From the NCBI GenBank assembly GCA_910584805.1, contig CAJUCB010000018.1, positions 5,704-32,683 of the forward strand: a stretch of 26,980 nt of DNA, read 5' to 3'. The DNA comes from an uncultured Oscillospiraceae bacterium (GTDB taxonomy: Bacteria > Bacillota > Clostridia > Oscillospirales > Oscillospiraceae). Shown here one piece after another: positions 14,903-22,162 of the stretch; position 1 is the first letter of the stretch, and each line of letters begins with the position of its first letter. The notes under the pieces are model-generated. The model did no database searches and had not been told where the DNA came from. It worked only from the letters and a program-made list of their open reading frames with translations. The position numbers and the translations under genes are program-made.

Positions 14903-15117
14903 AGGAGATGAGCCAGAGGGACTATCTCTGGTGCGCCCTGAACCTGCTGCTGGATGAGGAGGAGGCCGCTGCCCTGCTGTGCCCAAGCTGCCGGGCGGAG
15001 GCTTCCCTCCCGCGCTGTCCGGTGTGTGGGCGGGAGACGGGGGAGCGCCTAGAAGAGGAAAACCCCGGCTTTGACATGGAACGGTTTTTGCAGCTGCGAG
15101 AGGGGGAGGCACCATGA
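14477..15117 (+). CDS. xkdN: Tail assembly chaperone, -1 transframe product (XkdN-like)
   Basis: Two overlapping frames together encode a 213-residue fusion. The first 115 residues come from the frame starting at 14477. A -1 slip on AAAAAAA (14815-14821) then continues in the second frame from 14821 to the stop at 15117. The second frame has no credible independent start near the shift. The added 98 residues include FQALPTEARVKEMSQRDYLW and a zinc-ribbon-like C169-x2-C172...C181-x2-C184. Tail assembly chaperones made as G and GT-type products by frameshift are known for lambda and for many contractile phages, where they coat the tape measure before tube assembly. A 12-bp stem starts 4 nt after the slip site. 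The shift itself is predicted, not measured. Confidence 0.85.
14815..14866 (+). promoter_or_regulatory. Programmed -1 frameshift signal: slippery A7 plus stem-loop
   Basis: Slippery heptamer A-AAA-AAA at 14815-14821 is read TTA AAA AAA in zero frame; both Lys tRNAs can re-pair perfectly after a -1 slip. Four nt later, GGAGCACGCGCC (14826-14837) pairs perfectly with GGCGCGTGCTCC (14855-14866), a 12-bp stem with a 17-nt loop. The elements occur in the order and spacing of bacterial -1 frameshift sites. Confidence 0.85.
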
Positions 15118-15644
15118 TGGACTATTTGGAAGAACTGCTCCCAGAAGAGGACGGGGAGGCGTTGGCGTTGGAGCTGGGACAGCAGGTGGTTCCGCGCCGT
15201 ATGGAGGAGCCAGGGGCGGGGCAGGAACTGTCCCCCCCTGCCCCCGGGGAGGGGGCGGAAGTGCCGGTGGTCCAGCCGATGGGCAGGGCGGATGCGGATG
15301 AGCTGTGGGCTCCGTTGGAGGAGAAGGGACGGCGGACAGCTTGGCTCCGGGAGGCGGCCCAGGGGAAGCCCGAGACAGATGTTCCAGAAACGGCCTTGCC
15401 GGCGGCGGCGCTGGGGGAGGAGATGGCCTCTAGCCGGCGGACGGTGGGGGCGGCGGCGCTGTTGGAGGACTTGTCCCGGGCCAGACAGGTGGCGGAATAT
15501 GGGGCAAGTACCGGCGGGGGCCCGGTGCGCCTGAGCGTGCCCCAGGCGGGGCCTGCCGTAGGCGGCGGGCTGGAATTGGAGGCCTTGGACCGGGCGGTGC
15601 AGCGGGACGCCCGGCGGTATGACGGGGGCTTTGCCCTATTTTGA
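15114..15644 (+). CDS. Short acidic, low-complexity protein in the tape-measure position
   Basis: A 176-residue protein not recognised by family. Residues 1-110 are acidic and rich in Pro, Glu, Ala and Gly and probably disordered. A helical segment follows (GAAALLEDLSRARQVAEYG), and the C-terminus LEALDRAVQRDARRYDGG then FALF looks ordered. It has no long hydrophobic or coiled-coil repeats typical of a tape measure and is far shorter than PBSX XkdO (over 1,000 residues). Position between the frameshifted chaperone and the LysM gene is exactly that of the tape measure. It could be a minimal tape measure, a replacement, or a separate assembly factor. ATG 15114 overlaps the chaperone stop; ATG 15117 has better ribosome spacing. 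Confidence 0.7.
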   Translation: MMDYLEELLPEEDGEALALELGQQVVPRRMEEPGAGQELSPPAPGEGAEVPVVQPMGRADADELWAPLEEKGRRTAWLREAAQGKPETDVPETALPAAALGEEMASSRRTVGAAALLEDLSRARQVAEYGASTGGGPVRLSVPQAGPAVGGGLELEALDRAVQRDARRYDGGFALF

Positions 15645-15662
15645 GAAGGGGAGGTGGAAGCT

Positions 15663-16232
15663 TTGGAATTGACCCCTATGCAGTATAAGGACTATGTGTG
15701 GCCCCATAACCCCAGGACCTACCGCATCCGCTATGAGCGGCAGGTGGCGGTGCATAAGGTCCCCTTTGGGAACTACGCCACCCAGGACCTGGGGCTCACC
15801 CGGCGGGTGATGGACGGGGAAGGGGAGTTTTTCGGCCCGGAGGCGTATACGGAGTTCAAAAAGCTGGCCTCGGTGTTTTACAGCGGGGGGCCGGGGAATT
15901 TGGTCCACCCGGTGTGGCAGAGCGCCAAGGCGTATTTTGTCAGGCTGTCTCTGGCCCAGGAGCCCAGGAAGGACTATGTGCGCTACCGCTTTACCTTCTG
16001 GGAGGACTATGACCGCTACAGCCAGGGGCTGCGCCGGGAGAGCCTTCCGGCGGCGGAGAAGCCCGGCGGCGGGGACAGCGGGGCGGCGGAGTACTATGTG
16101 GTCGTCCGGGGGGATACCCTGTGGGGCATCTCCCGGCGGCGGGGGATTACCTTGGGGGCGCTGTTGGCCCTGAACCCGGAAATCCGCAACCCCAATGTGA
16201 TTTATGTGGGGCAGAGGGTCCGAGTGAGGTGA
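15663..16232 (+). CDS. xkdP: LysM-containing tail/baseplate protein (XkdP-like)
   Basis: The 189-residue protein has an N-terminal gp53/XkdP-like region (MQYKDYVWPHNPRTYRIRYE, then KAYFVRLSLAQEPRKDYVRY) and a C-terminal LysM at about 142-189: YYVVVRGDTLWGISRRRGIT, then LLALNPEIRNPNVIYVGQRV. LysM domains bind peptidoglycan-like glycans; in PBSX XkdP the domain is part of a tail-associated protein after the tape measure. TTG at 15663 was chosen: GGAGG lies 8 nt upstream, while the GTG at 15654 is inside that ribosome-binding site. It would act in the distal tail or baseplate. Confidence 0.85.
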   Translation: MELTPMQYKDYVWPHNPRTYRIRYERQVAVHKVPFGNYATQDLGLTRRVMDGEGEFFGPEAYTEFKKLASVFYSGGPGNLVHPVWQSAKAYFVRLSLAQEPRKDYVRYRFTFWEDYDRYSQGLRRESLPAAEKPGGGDSGAAEYYVVVRGDTLWGISRRRGITLGALLALNPEIRNPNVIYVGQRVRVR

Positions 16233-16236
16233 GAGA

Positions 16237-17190
16237 ATGGCAGAGTGGAAGATGGGCTGTTATGACGGGGAGCGGTTTGCGCTGCCCACCCCCCTGGCCT
16301 GGGAATTGAACTACGGCCTAGGGTCCCCCTGTGACAGCTTTTGGGTCAAGACGTTGTGGACCCCAGGGCAGGAGGAGCGCTTGGCGGCGGGAACCAGGAT
16401 GCAGGTGATGGAGGGGGGCGGGACGGTGTTCACCGGGGTGCTGGACGAGTGCCAGTGCCAGTGGTCCCAGGAGGGCTGCGTGGCGGAGTTCAGCGGCCGG
16501 GGGATGCAGGCCCTGCTCCTGGACAACCAGGCGGGGGCTGTGGACTATGGACAGGCCAGCTTGGGGGAAATCCTGCGGGGGTATGTGAGCCCTTACGGCA
16601 TCAGCTTGGAGAAAGAGGTTTATTTGCCCCCGGTTTGGGGGTTTTCTGTGGGCTCCGGAAGCAGCTGCTGGAAGGTACTCTATGACTTCGCCCGGTACCA
16701 CGGGGGCGTGACCCCCCGCTTCACCCGGGAGGGGAAGCTGGCCCTCCACGGCTGGGAGGATGGGGCCCCGGTGGTGCTGGATGAGACGGCCCCGGTGGAA
16801 AGGCTGCTGTGGCGCTGCCAGAGGTACGGGGTGCTGTCCCAGGTGACGGTGCGGGATGTGACCGGCTGGAACCCCCAGACAGTGGTAAACGAGGACTTCC
16901 GCAGCCGGGGCGGGCAGTGCAGCCGGGTGATGCTGCTGCCCAAGAACACGGGCTACCAGGCCCGGCGGTATAACGCCCAGTTCCAGCTGGACCGGTCGGC
17001 GGCGGAGTGGGAGGCCATTGAGGTGACGGTGGCCCTGGGCTTTGCCGCCTGGCCGGGGGAACTGGTAAAGCTCCAGCGGGGGGACTGGGGGCGCAACGGG
17101 GTTTACCGGGTGCGGGAGAGCAAGGTGGCCTGGGACCAGGAGGGCCTGCGGACCACCTTGGTGCTGGGGGACCCCAAGGCGGTACTTTGA
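16237..17190 (+). CDS. xkdQ: Baseplate hub protein (XkdQ/gp27-like)
   Basis: The 317-residue protein begins 4 nt after the LysM gene. Sequence shows the hub-type order of beta-rich first domain (GTRMQVMEGGGTVFTGVLDE), ISLEKEVYLPPVWGFSVG near 120-140, then SCWKVLYDFARYHGGVTPRF near 148-167 and VTVRDVTGWNPQTVV near 200-215. The order matches XkdP-XkdQ in PBSX. Hub trimers connect the tube to the spike. Confidence rests on synteny together with the general gp27/XkdQ character. Confidence 0.8.
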   Translation: MAEWKMGCYDGERFALPTPLAWELNYGLGSPCDSFWVKTLWTPGQEERLAAGTRMQVMEGGGTVFTGVLDECQCQWSQEGCVAEFSGRGMQALLLDNQAGAVDYGQASLGEILRGYVSPYGISLEKEVYLPPVWGFSVGSGSSCWKVLYDFARYHGGVTPRFTREGKLALHGWEDGAPVVLDETAPVERLLWRCQRYGVLSQVTVRDVTGWNPQTVVNEDFRSRGGQCSRVMLLPKNTGYQARRYNAQFQLDRSAAEWEAIEVTVALGFAAWPGELVKLQRGDWGRNGVYRVRESKVAWDQEGLRTTLVLGDPKAVL

Positions 17191-17206
17191 AAAAGGAGAG
17201 AGGACC

Positions 17207-17575
17207 ATGTGGATGGCAAGACAGCAGGGACAGGAACTTTTGCAGGAGAGCGCCGCGGACTGCGGCCAGGTGACGGTGGACGGCCCGGAGCTGGCGGTGG
17301 CCCTGGCAGGGGAGCGGCGGCAGGTGGGCCGCTGGCTCCCTGGCGGCTACCATTGGAGCCCCAGGCGGGGGGACACCGTGCTGGTGGTGAAGAGCGGGGC
17401 GGAGGGCAGCCCCTGCCTGGTGGGGATGCAGGACGAAACGGTGTTGGAGCCGGGGGAGGTGGTGCTCTCCACAGCCCAGGGGACGGGCATCCACTTAAAA
17501 CCCGATGGGCGGATCTTGCTCAAAGGGACAGTGGAGGTGGAGGGGACGCTGACAGTGAATGGACAGGAGGTGTGA
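17207..17575 (+). CDS. Minimal baseplate spike-like protein (gpV/gp45-like)
   Basis: A 122-residue protein with an OB-like N-terminal half (WSPRRGDTVLVVKSGAEGSP, then CLVGMQDE) and a C-terminal run of short alternating strands: VVLSTAQGTGIHLKPDGRIL, then LKGTVEVEGTLTVNGQEV. That repeated 'I-x-L-x-x-DG-x-I-x-L-x-G-x-V' pattern is typical of beta-helical needle tips in P2 gpV and Mu gp45. It is much shorter than those (usually about 200). In PBSX the slot holds XkdR; relation to it is uncertain. It starts 17 nt after the hub gene. Confidence 0.65.
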   Translation: MWMARQQGQELLQESAADCGQVTVDGPELAVALAGERRQVGRWLPGGYHWSPRRGDTVLVVKSGAEGSPCLVGMQDETVLEPGEVVLSTAQGTGIHLKPDGRILLKGTVEVEGTLTVNGQEV

Positions 17576-17578
17576 GCC

Positions 17579-17920
17579 TTGGCAGTGAACCGGCTGAGGG
17601 ATGGGGACTATGTGCCCGACGGCGTGGGGGGCTTCCTCCAGGCGTCGGGGGCGGAGGCGGTATTGGAACGGGTGCTCTTCTTGCTCACGGCCCGGCGGGG
17701 GAGTTTTCCTCTGCTGCCGGAGGTGGGGAGCCGTTTGTACCTGCTGCCCAGGGAGAAGGCCTCCGCCCGGCAGGCCCTGGGGGCCAGCTACGCCGCCGAG
17801 GCCTTGGCGGGGGAGAAGGACTTGCAGGTGACGGGGGCGCTGTGGGAGGAGGGCCAGCAGCGGCTGACGGTGTTCCTGACCTGGCGGGGGGAGCCCTTGG
17901 AGGCCCAAGTGGGCGTATAG
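17579..17920 (+). CDS. xkdS: Baseplate wedge protein (gp25/gpW-like, XkdS)
   Basis: The 113-residue protein has the size and central helix of the gp25 family (ASGAEAVLERVLFLLTARRG, then SFPLLPEVGSRLYLLPREKA). The RxGxFPLxPxxGSRL-type segment is the recognisable core. gp25-like proteins are part of the baseplate wedge that nucleates sheath assembly. The start is TTG at 17579, with AGGAGG in the end of the spike gene 8 nt upstream; the stop of the spike gene is 3 nt before. Confidence 0.8.
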   Translation: MAVNRLRDGDYVPDGVGGFLQASGAEAVLERVLFLLTARRGSFPLLPEVGSRLYLLPREKASARQALGASYAAEALAGEKDLQVTGALWEEGQQRLTVFLTWRGEPLEAQVGV

Positions 17921-17932
17921 AGAGGAGGAACC

Positions 17933-18988
17933 ATGAAAACTGTGGAGGAAATCTACCGGGAGATGGTGGAATTGTTTGCCCAGGAGACCGGGGTGGAACT
18001 GGCCGGGACCGGGGAGATGGCGGTGCGGCTGTATGCCCTGGCAGCCCAGGTGTACGGCTTGTACGAGGAGGCGGCGTGGACCAAGCGGCAGTGTTTTCCC
18101 CAGACGGCCACGGGGGAGGATTTGGAAAAGCACGCGGCGCTCCGGGGGCTGCACCGGACCCCGGCGGCCAGGGCCACGGGGGTGCTGCGCTTTTCCCTCC
18201 GGGAGGCCCTGGGGCAGGGGGTCCCCATTCCGGCGGGGACGGTGTGTATGACCGTGGGGCTGGTGGCCTTTGCCACCACCCAGGCGGCGGAGCTGGCGGC
18301 GGGGGCGCTGTATGTGGACGTGCCTGCCCAGGCGGTGGAGCCCGGGCCCGGGGGGAATGCCGCGGCGGGGACGGTGCGGACCATGGCGGTGGCCCCGGTG
18401 GGCATTGCCGCCTGTACCAATCCCGTGGCCTTTTCTGGGGGCCGGGAGGAGGAGGACGACGGGGGGCTTCGGGCCCGGGTGTTGGCCTCCTACCGGGGGC
18501 TGCCCAATGGGACCAATGCCGCCTATTACGCCCAGGCGGCCATGGAGGTGGAGGGCGTGGCGGCAGTGAGTGTGCTGCCCAAGAACCGGGGGCTGGGGAC
18601 GGTGGACGTAGTGATCGCCGCCGCCGGGGGTGTTCCGGACAGTGCCCTGGTTCAGTCCGTCCAGAAGCTGTTGGAGGAGCGGCGGGAGGTGGCGGTGAGC
18701 CTAGAGGTGAAGGCCCCTGTCACGGTATCCGTGGACGTGGTGGTGGCGGTGAAGCCTGCGGCGGGGCTGTTGGCGGCCACGGTGGTGGAACGGGTGCGCC
18801 AGGCGGTGAGTGCTTGGTTCGACGGGAGCCGCCTGGGACAGGACCTGCTGGTGGCTCAGATGCGGCAGTTGATTTTCCAGGTGGAGGGCGTGGCCAACTA
18901 TAACCTGGGGGCTCCGGCCAATGATGTGACCATGCGCCGGGACGAGCTGCCGGTGCTGCGGGGCCTGACGGTGGAGGTGTTGACGTGA
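17933..18988 (+). CDS. xkdT: Baseplate J-like protein (XkdT/gp6-like)
   Basis: The 351-residue protein has the expected J-family plan: a helical N-terminus (VEEIYREMVELFAQETGVEL), ATGEDLEKHAALRGLHRTPA near 60-80, a beta-rich centre (LGQGVPIPAGTVC, VDVPAQAVEPGPGGNAAAGT), the FSGGREEEDDGGLRARVLAS region near 163-182 and GLPNGTNAAYYAQAAMEVEG after it. It forms the wedge ring of the baseplate with the gp25-like and gpI-like neighbours. AGAGGAGG is 5 nt before the ATG. Its stop overlaps the next start by 4 nt. Confidence 0.88.
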   Translation: MKTVEEIYREMVELFAQETGVELAGTGEMAVRLYALAAQVYGLYEEAAWTKRQCFPQTATGEDLEKHAALRGLHRTPAARATGVLRFSLREALGQGVPIPAGTVCMTVGLVAFATTQAAELAAGALYVDVPAQAVEPGPGGNAAAGTVRTMAVAPVGIAACTNPVAFSGGREEEDDGGLRARVLASYRGLPNGTNAAYYAQAAMEVEGVAAVSVLPKNRGLGTVDVVIAAAGGVPDSALVQSVQKLLEERREVAVSLEVKAPVTVSVDVVVAVKPAAGLLAATVVERVRQAVSAWFDGSRLGQDLLVAQMRQLIFQVEGVANYNLGAPANDVTMRRDELPVLRGLTVEVLT

Positions 18989-19539
18989 GCTGTGGAGGGC
19001 AGCTGCGGGACTTGCTGGAACCCCTGGGGGTCTACCGCTGGGAGGGCTCCTTCCAGTGGGGGGAGCTGAAGAGCGCCGGGGCGGTGCTGGATGGAGTGGG
19101 GGAGGCCTTGGCCCTGCTCCGCCAGGAAATGAACCCCGCCACCGCCCAGGGGGAGGGCTTACAACTGCTCAGCAGCCTGCTCAGCCGGGAGTATGAGGAC
19201 AAGGACAGCCAGGGGCTGCGGGACTGCCTCACGGCTCTGCTGCGGGTGAACCAGGGCTGCTTTACCCTGGCGGCGGTGAACGACGCCCTGAAGGGCTGCG
19301 GCATCCCCGCCCAGGTGGAGGAGGGGCCGGGGCCCCTGCGGCTGACGGTGTATTTCCCCCAGAATAAAGAGCCGCCGAAGCATTGGGCCCTGGTGCGGGG
19401 GTTGATCGAGGACCTCTTGCCCTGCCATGTGGAGATCAGCTACCGCTTCCGCGCGGTCACTTGGGAGAGCGTGGAGGCGGCGTATCCCAGCTGGGCGGCC
19501 CTAGAGGCTGCGGGGCTGCTGTGGGAGGCGTTGGACTGA
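18985..19539 (+). CDS. xkdU: Tail protein gpI/XkdU-like, last gene of the cluster
   Basis: A 184-residue protein beginning with GTG in a GTGA overlap with the J-like gene. It shows the YmfQ/XkdU pattern: LLEPLGVYRWEGSFQWGELK near the start, QLLSSLLSREYEDKDSQGLR in the middle, and a beta/alpha end (PGPLRLTVYFPQNKEP, LIEDLLPCHVEISYRFRAVT). The family joins baseplate wedge to tail fibres. No fibre, fibre chaperone or lysis gene follows, which is unusual since XkdV-XkdX and the lysis cassette come next in PBSX. Non-coding DNA starts right after it. Confidence 0.8.
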   Translation: MSCGGQLRDLLEPLGVYRWEGSFQWGELKSAGAVLDGVGEALALLRQEMNPATAQGEGLQLLSSLLSREYEDKDSQGLRDCLTALLRVNQGCFTLAAVNDALKGCGIPAQVEEGPGPLRLTVYFPQNKEPPKHWALVRGLIEDLLPCHVEISYRFRAVTWESVEAAYPSWAALEAAGLLWEALD

Positions 19540-19649
19540 AAAGGGGAGAAAAATTTTTTTCTGGGTGATTTCGTCACCCTCCCCCGGCGGCGGGCTGTGG
19601 TAACATAAGAACATACAAGGGTTTCCGGCTACTATAGCTTGTGTTTCAT

Positions 19650-19714
19650 CCCATCCCAGCCCACTAAAACTTGGTGGATTTTTTCAGGCTGGCTCTTGAC
19701 GGGGCTGGGATGGG
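19650..19714. repeat. 13-bp inverted repeat flanking the nrdD promoter -35 region
   Basis: CCCATCCCAGCCC (19650-19662) and its exact complement GGGCTGGGATGGG (19702-19714) are 39 nt apart. Centre-to-centre distance is 52 bp, about five helical turns. The right arm fills most of the 17-bp spacer of the promoter at 19696-19724. No T-run follows, so an operator pair is more likely than a terminator. A shorter GGGTGA/TCACCC hairpin also lies at about 19563-19579. Nothing else was recognised between the phage cluster and this site. Confidence 0.5.
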
Positions 19715-19724
19715 GTGCTATCAT
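19696..19724 (+). promoter_or_regulatory. Sigma-A promoter of nrdD
   Basis: TTGACG (19696-19701) and TATCAT (19719-19724) are separated by exactly 17 nt, each matching 5 of 6 consensus bases. The predicted start near 19731 gives a leader of about 95 nt before the nrdD ATG. Confidence 0.65.
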
Positions 19725-19746
19725 AGGGATGTTCCTTTTCAAGAAC

Positions 19747-19762
19747 ACACAAGATGATGTGC
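19747..19762. promoter_or_regulatory. Possible NrdR box upstream of nrdD
   Basis: ACACAAGATGATGTGC matches the 16-bp NrdR box (acaCwAtATaTwGtgt) at about 12 positions, including both outer ACAC/GTG arms. It lies about 25 nt downstream of the -10 element. NrdR sites usually come as pairs about 31-32 bp apart; the equivalent upstream position overlaps the -10 and holds only a degenerate CTATCATAG palindrome. Support is therefore modest. Confidence 0.35.
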
Positions 19763-19825
19763 CAAACGGAAAGGATAACCACAAGAAATCGTTTTTCACA
19801 CCAGAGTAAGAAGGGAAGGCGCTCC

Positions 19826-22156
19826 ATGACAGTATTACAGCAGATCCGTAAGCGGGACGGCAGGGTGGTCCCCTTCCATGAGAATAAAATCGCCGACGCC
19901 ATCAACAAGGCTTTCCAGGCCACCTACAAGCCCGACCACAACGAGACCGCTGCCAAGCTGGCCCATGAGGTGGGCTCCATCCTGGAGGTGGAGGGGGACA
20001 AGTGCCCCGACGTGGAGCATATCCAGGATATCGTGGAGCGGGTGCTCATGGACAATGGCTACATCCAGACGGCCAAGGCCTACATCCTCTACCGCTCCGA
20101 GCGCAACCGGGCCCGGGAGATGAACACCCGGCTGATGAAAATCTATGAGGACATCACCTTTTCCTCCGCCAAGGACAGCGACATCAAGCGGGAGAACGCC
20201 AACATCGACGGGGACACCGCCATGGGTACCATGCTGAAATACGGCAGCGAGGGCTCCAAGCAGTTTTACCAGATGTTCGTCATGAAGCCCGAGCACGCCA
20301 ACGCCCACAGCAGCGGGGATATCCACATCCACGACATGGACTTTGCCCCCATGGGCACCACCACTTGCACCCAGATCGACCTGATCAAGCTCTTCCACGG
20401 GGGCTTTTCCACCGGTCATGGCACCCTGCGGGAGCCCAACGACATCGCCTCCTATGCGGCCCTGGCCTGCATCGCCATCCAGTCGAACCAGAACGACCAG
20501 CACGGCGGGCAGTCCATTGTGAACTTCGACTACGGCATGGCTGTGGGGGTAGGCAAGACCTTCAAGCGGGTGTACCGCCAGAACCTGGCGCGGGCCCTGA
20601 TGCTGGTGAGCGGCCAGAAGGACCTGGAGAGCGAGATCAAGGCCAACATCCAGCGCCTAGAGAAGGAGACGGGCTTGTTCCCCAAGCTGGACGGCTGCGA
20701 GGATTACTTCCAGGCGGAGCTGCCCTTCCTGTTGGAGCGCTGCGGAGGGGACCAGGAGCAGGTGCGCAAGTGCCAGGAGTTCGCCCACTACCGGGCGGTG
20801 AAGGAGACGGATCGGGCCACCTACCAGGCTATGGAGGCTTTGATCCACAACCTGAACACCATGCACTCCCGGGCTGGGGCCCAGACCCCCTTCTCCTCTA
20901 TCAACTACGGTATGGATACCTCCCCGGAGGGGCGGATGGTGATGAAGAACATCATGCTCTCCACCGAGGCGGGGCTAGGCAACGGTGAGACCCCCATCTT
21001 CCCCATCCAGATTTTCCGGGTGAAGGAGGGGATCAACTATAACCCCGGGGAGCCCAACTATGACCTGTTCCAGCTGGCCATGCGCTGCTCGGCCAAGCGC
21101 CTCTTCCCCAACTTCTCCTTTGTGGACGCCCCCTTTAACCTGCAATACTACAAGCCCGGCCACCCGGAGACGGAAATTGCCTATATGGGCTGCCGCACCA
21201 GGGTCATCGGCAACGTGGTGGACCCAGAGCGCCAGATCTGCAATGGCCGGGGCAACCTGTCCTTTACCACCATCAACCTGCCACGGCTGGGCATCAAGGC
21301 CAAGGGGGATATCAACCTCTTCTTCGAGAGCTTGGACCACATGCTGGACCTGTGCGTGGAACAGCTGTTGGAGCGCTTTGAGTTCCAGTGCCGCAAGAAG
21401 GTGAAGAATGCCCCCTTCCTTATGGGCCAGGGGGTGTGGATTGACTCCGACCAGTTGGAGTGGGATGATGAGGTGCGGGAGGTGCTGAAGCACGGCACCC
21501 TCTCCGTGGGCTTCATCGGCCTGGCGGAGACCTTAAAAGCCCTCATCGGGGAGCACCACGGGGAGAGCGAGAAAGCCCGGGTCCTGGGCCGGGAGATCAT
21601 CAGCCACATGCGGGCCCGGATGGACCAGGAGAGCGAGAAACAGCACTTGAACTTCTCCCTGCTGGCCACCCCCGCCGAAGGGCTGTCTGGCCGCTTCGTG
21701 AAGATCGACAGGGAGAAATACGGCACCATAGAGGGGATCACCGACCGGGATTACTATACCAACTCCTTCCACGTGCCGGTGTATTACGACATTTCCGCCT
21801 ATGATAAAATCGCCATCGAGGCCCCCTACCACGCCCTCACCAACGCGGGCCATATCAGCTACATCGAGATGGACGGCGACCCCACGGAGAACCTGGACGC
21901 CTTTGAGAAGATCATCCGCTGCATGAAGGAGAAGGGCATCGGCTACGGCTCGGTAAACCACCCTGTGGACCGGGACCCGGTGTGCGGCTTCTCCGGCATC
22001 ATCGCCGACCAGTGCCCCGGCTGTGGGCGCAGGGAGGACGACGGGGTGGGCTTCGAGCGCATCCGCCGGATCACCGGTTACCTGGTGGGGACCCTGGACC
22101 GCTTCAACAACGCCAAGCGGGCGGAGGAACGCGACCGGGTGAAGCACAACGTTTGA
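19826..22156 (+). CDS. nrdD: Anaerobic ribonucleoside-triphosphate reductase (class III)
   Basis: The 776-residue enzyme reduces ribonucleoside triphosphates to deoxyribonucleotides in the absence of oxygen. It has an N-terminal ATP-cone (about 1-95, IRKRDGRVVPFHENKIADAI), which senses ATP/dATP, followed by the glycyl-radical barrel. Active-site C456 lies in MGCRTRV. Zinc-site cysteines include C720, C730 and C733 (DPVCGF, DQCPGCG). The glycyl radical is G751 in RRITGYLV. ATG 19826 starts the family-conserved MTVLQQIRKRDG; a 24-codon upstream extension is outside family similarity. The activating radical-SAM enzyme NrdG is required, but no nrdG follows; a terminator does. Full length, no damage. 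Confidence 0.95.
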   Translation: MTVLQQIRKRDGRVVPFHENKIADAINKAFQATYKPDHNETAAKLAHEVGSILEVEGDKCPDVEHIQDIVERVLMDNGYIQTAKAYILYRSERNRAREMNTRLMKIYEDITFSSAKDSDIKRENANIDGDTAMGTMLKYGSEGSKQFYQMFVMKPEHANAHSSGDIHIHDMDFAPMGTTTCTQIDLIKLFHGGFSTGHGTLREPNDIASYAALACIAIQSNQNDQHGGQSIVNFDYGMAVGVGKTFKRVYRQNLARALMLVSGQKDLESEIKANIQRLEKETGLFPKLDGCEDYFQAELPFLLERCGGDQEQVRKCQEFAHYRAVKETDRATYQAMEALIHNLNTMHSRAGAQTPFSSINYGMDTSPEGRMVMKNIMLSTEAGLGNGETPIFPIQIFRVKEGINYNPGEPNYDLFQLAMRCSAKRLFPNFSFVDAPFNLQYYKPGHPETEIAYMGCRTRVIGNVVDPERQICNGRGNLSFTTINLPRLGIKAKGDINLFFESLDHMLDLCVEQLLERFEFQCRKKVKNAPFLMGQGVWIDSDQLEWDDEVREVLKHGTLSVGFIGLAETLKALIGEHHGESEKARVLGREIISHMRARMDQESEKQHLNFSLLATPAEGLSGRFVKIDREKYGTIEGITDRDYYTNSFHVPVYYDISAYDKIAIEAPYHALTNAGHISYIEMDGDPTENLDAFEKIIRCMKEKGIGYGSVNHPVDRDPVCGFSGIIADQCPGCGRREDDGVGFERIRRITGYLVGTLDRFNNAKRAEERDRVKHNV

Positions 22157-22162
22157 GAAGAG

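Larger units (their letters stand above)
6587..19539 (+). mobile_element. Domesticated PBSX-like contractile phage particle cluster
   Basis: About 13 kb of co-directional genes, with coding sequence almost edge to edge and many ATGA-type overlaps. The order follows PBSX: packaging, portal, protease, capsid, head completion, sheath, tube, assembly chaperone, LysM, hub, spike, gp25, J, I. No integrase, excisionase, repressor, replication gene, holin, lysin or tail fibre is present, and no attachment-site repeat was found at the flanks. Every structural frame is intact. The base composition resembles the neighbouring host genes. The intact frames without lysogeny genes argue for domestication. 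A defective prophage is the alternative. Confidence 0.7.

Noticed and set aside
14477..15117. Sequencing error as explanation for the split tail chaperone
   Set aside because: The slip site is in the right frame, a perfect stem follows at suitable spacing, and frameshifting is expected for this protein. An A7 miscall cannot be wholly excluded.
6587..19539. Reading the cluster as an R-type tailocin
   Set aside because: Intact terminase, portal, protease and major capsid genes are present; tailocins lack head and packaging genes.
19540..19825. Cobalamin riboswitch or other known riboswitch upstream of nrdD
   Set aside because: No recognisable conserved core was seen. The main structure is an inverted repeat that overlaps the promoter, so most of it would not be in the nrdD transcript.
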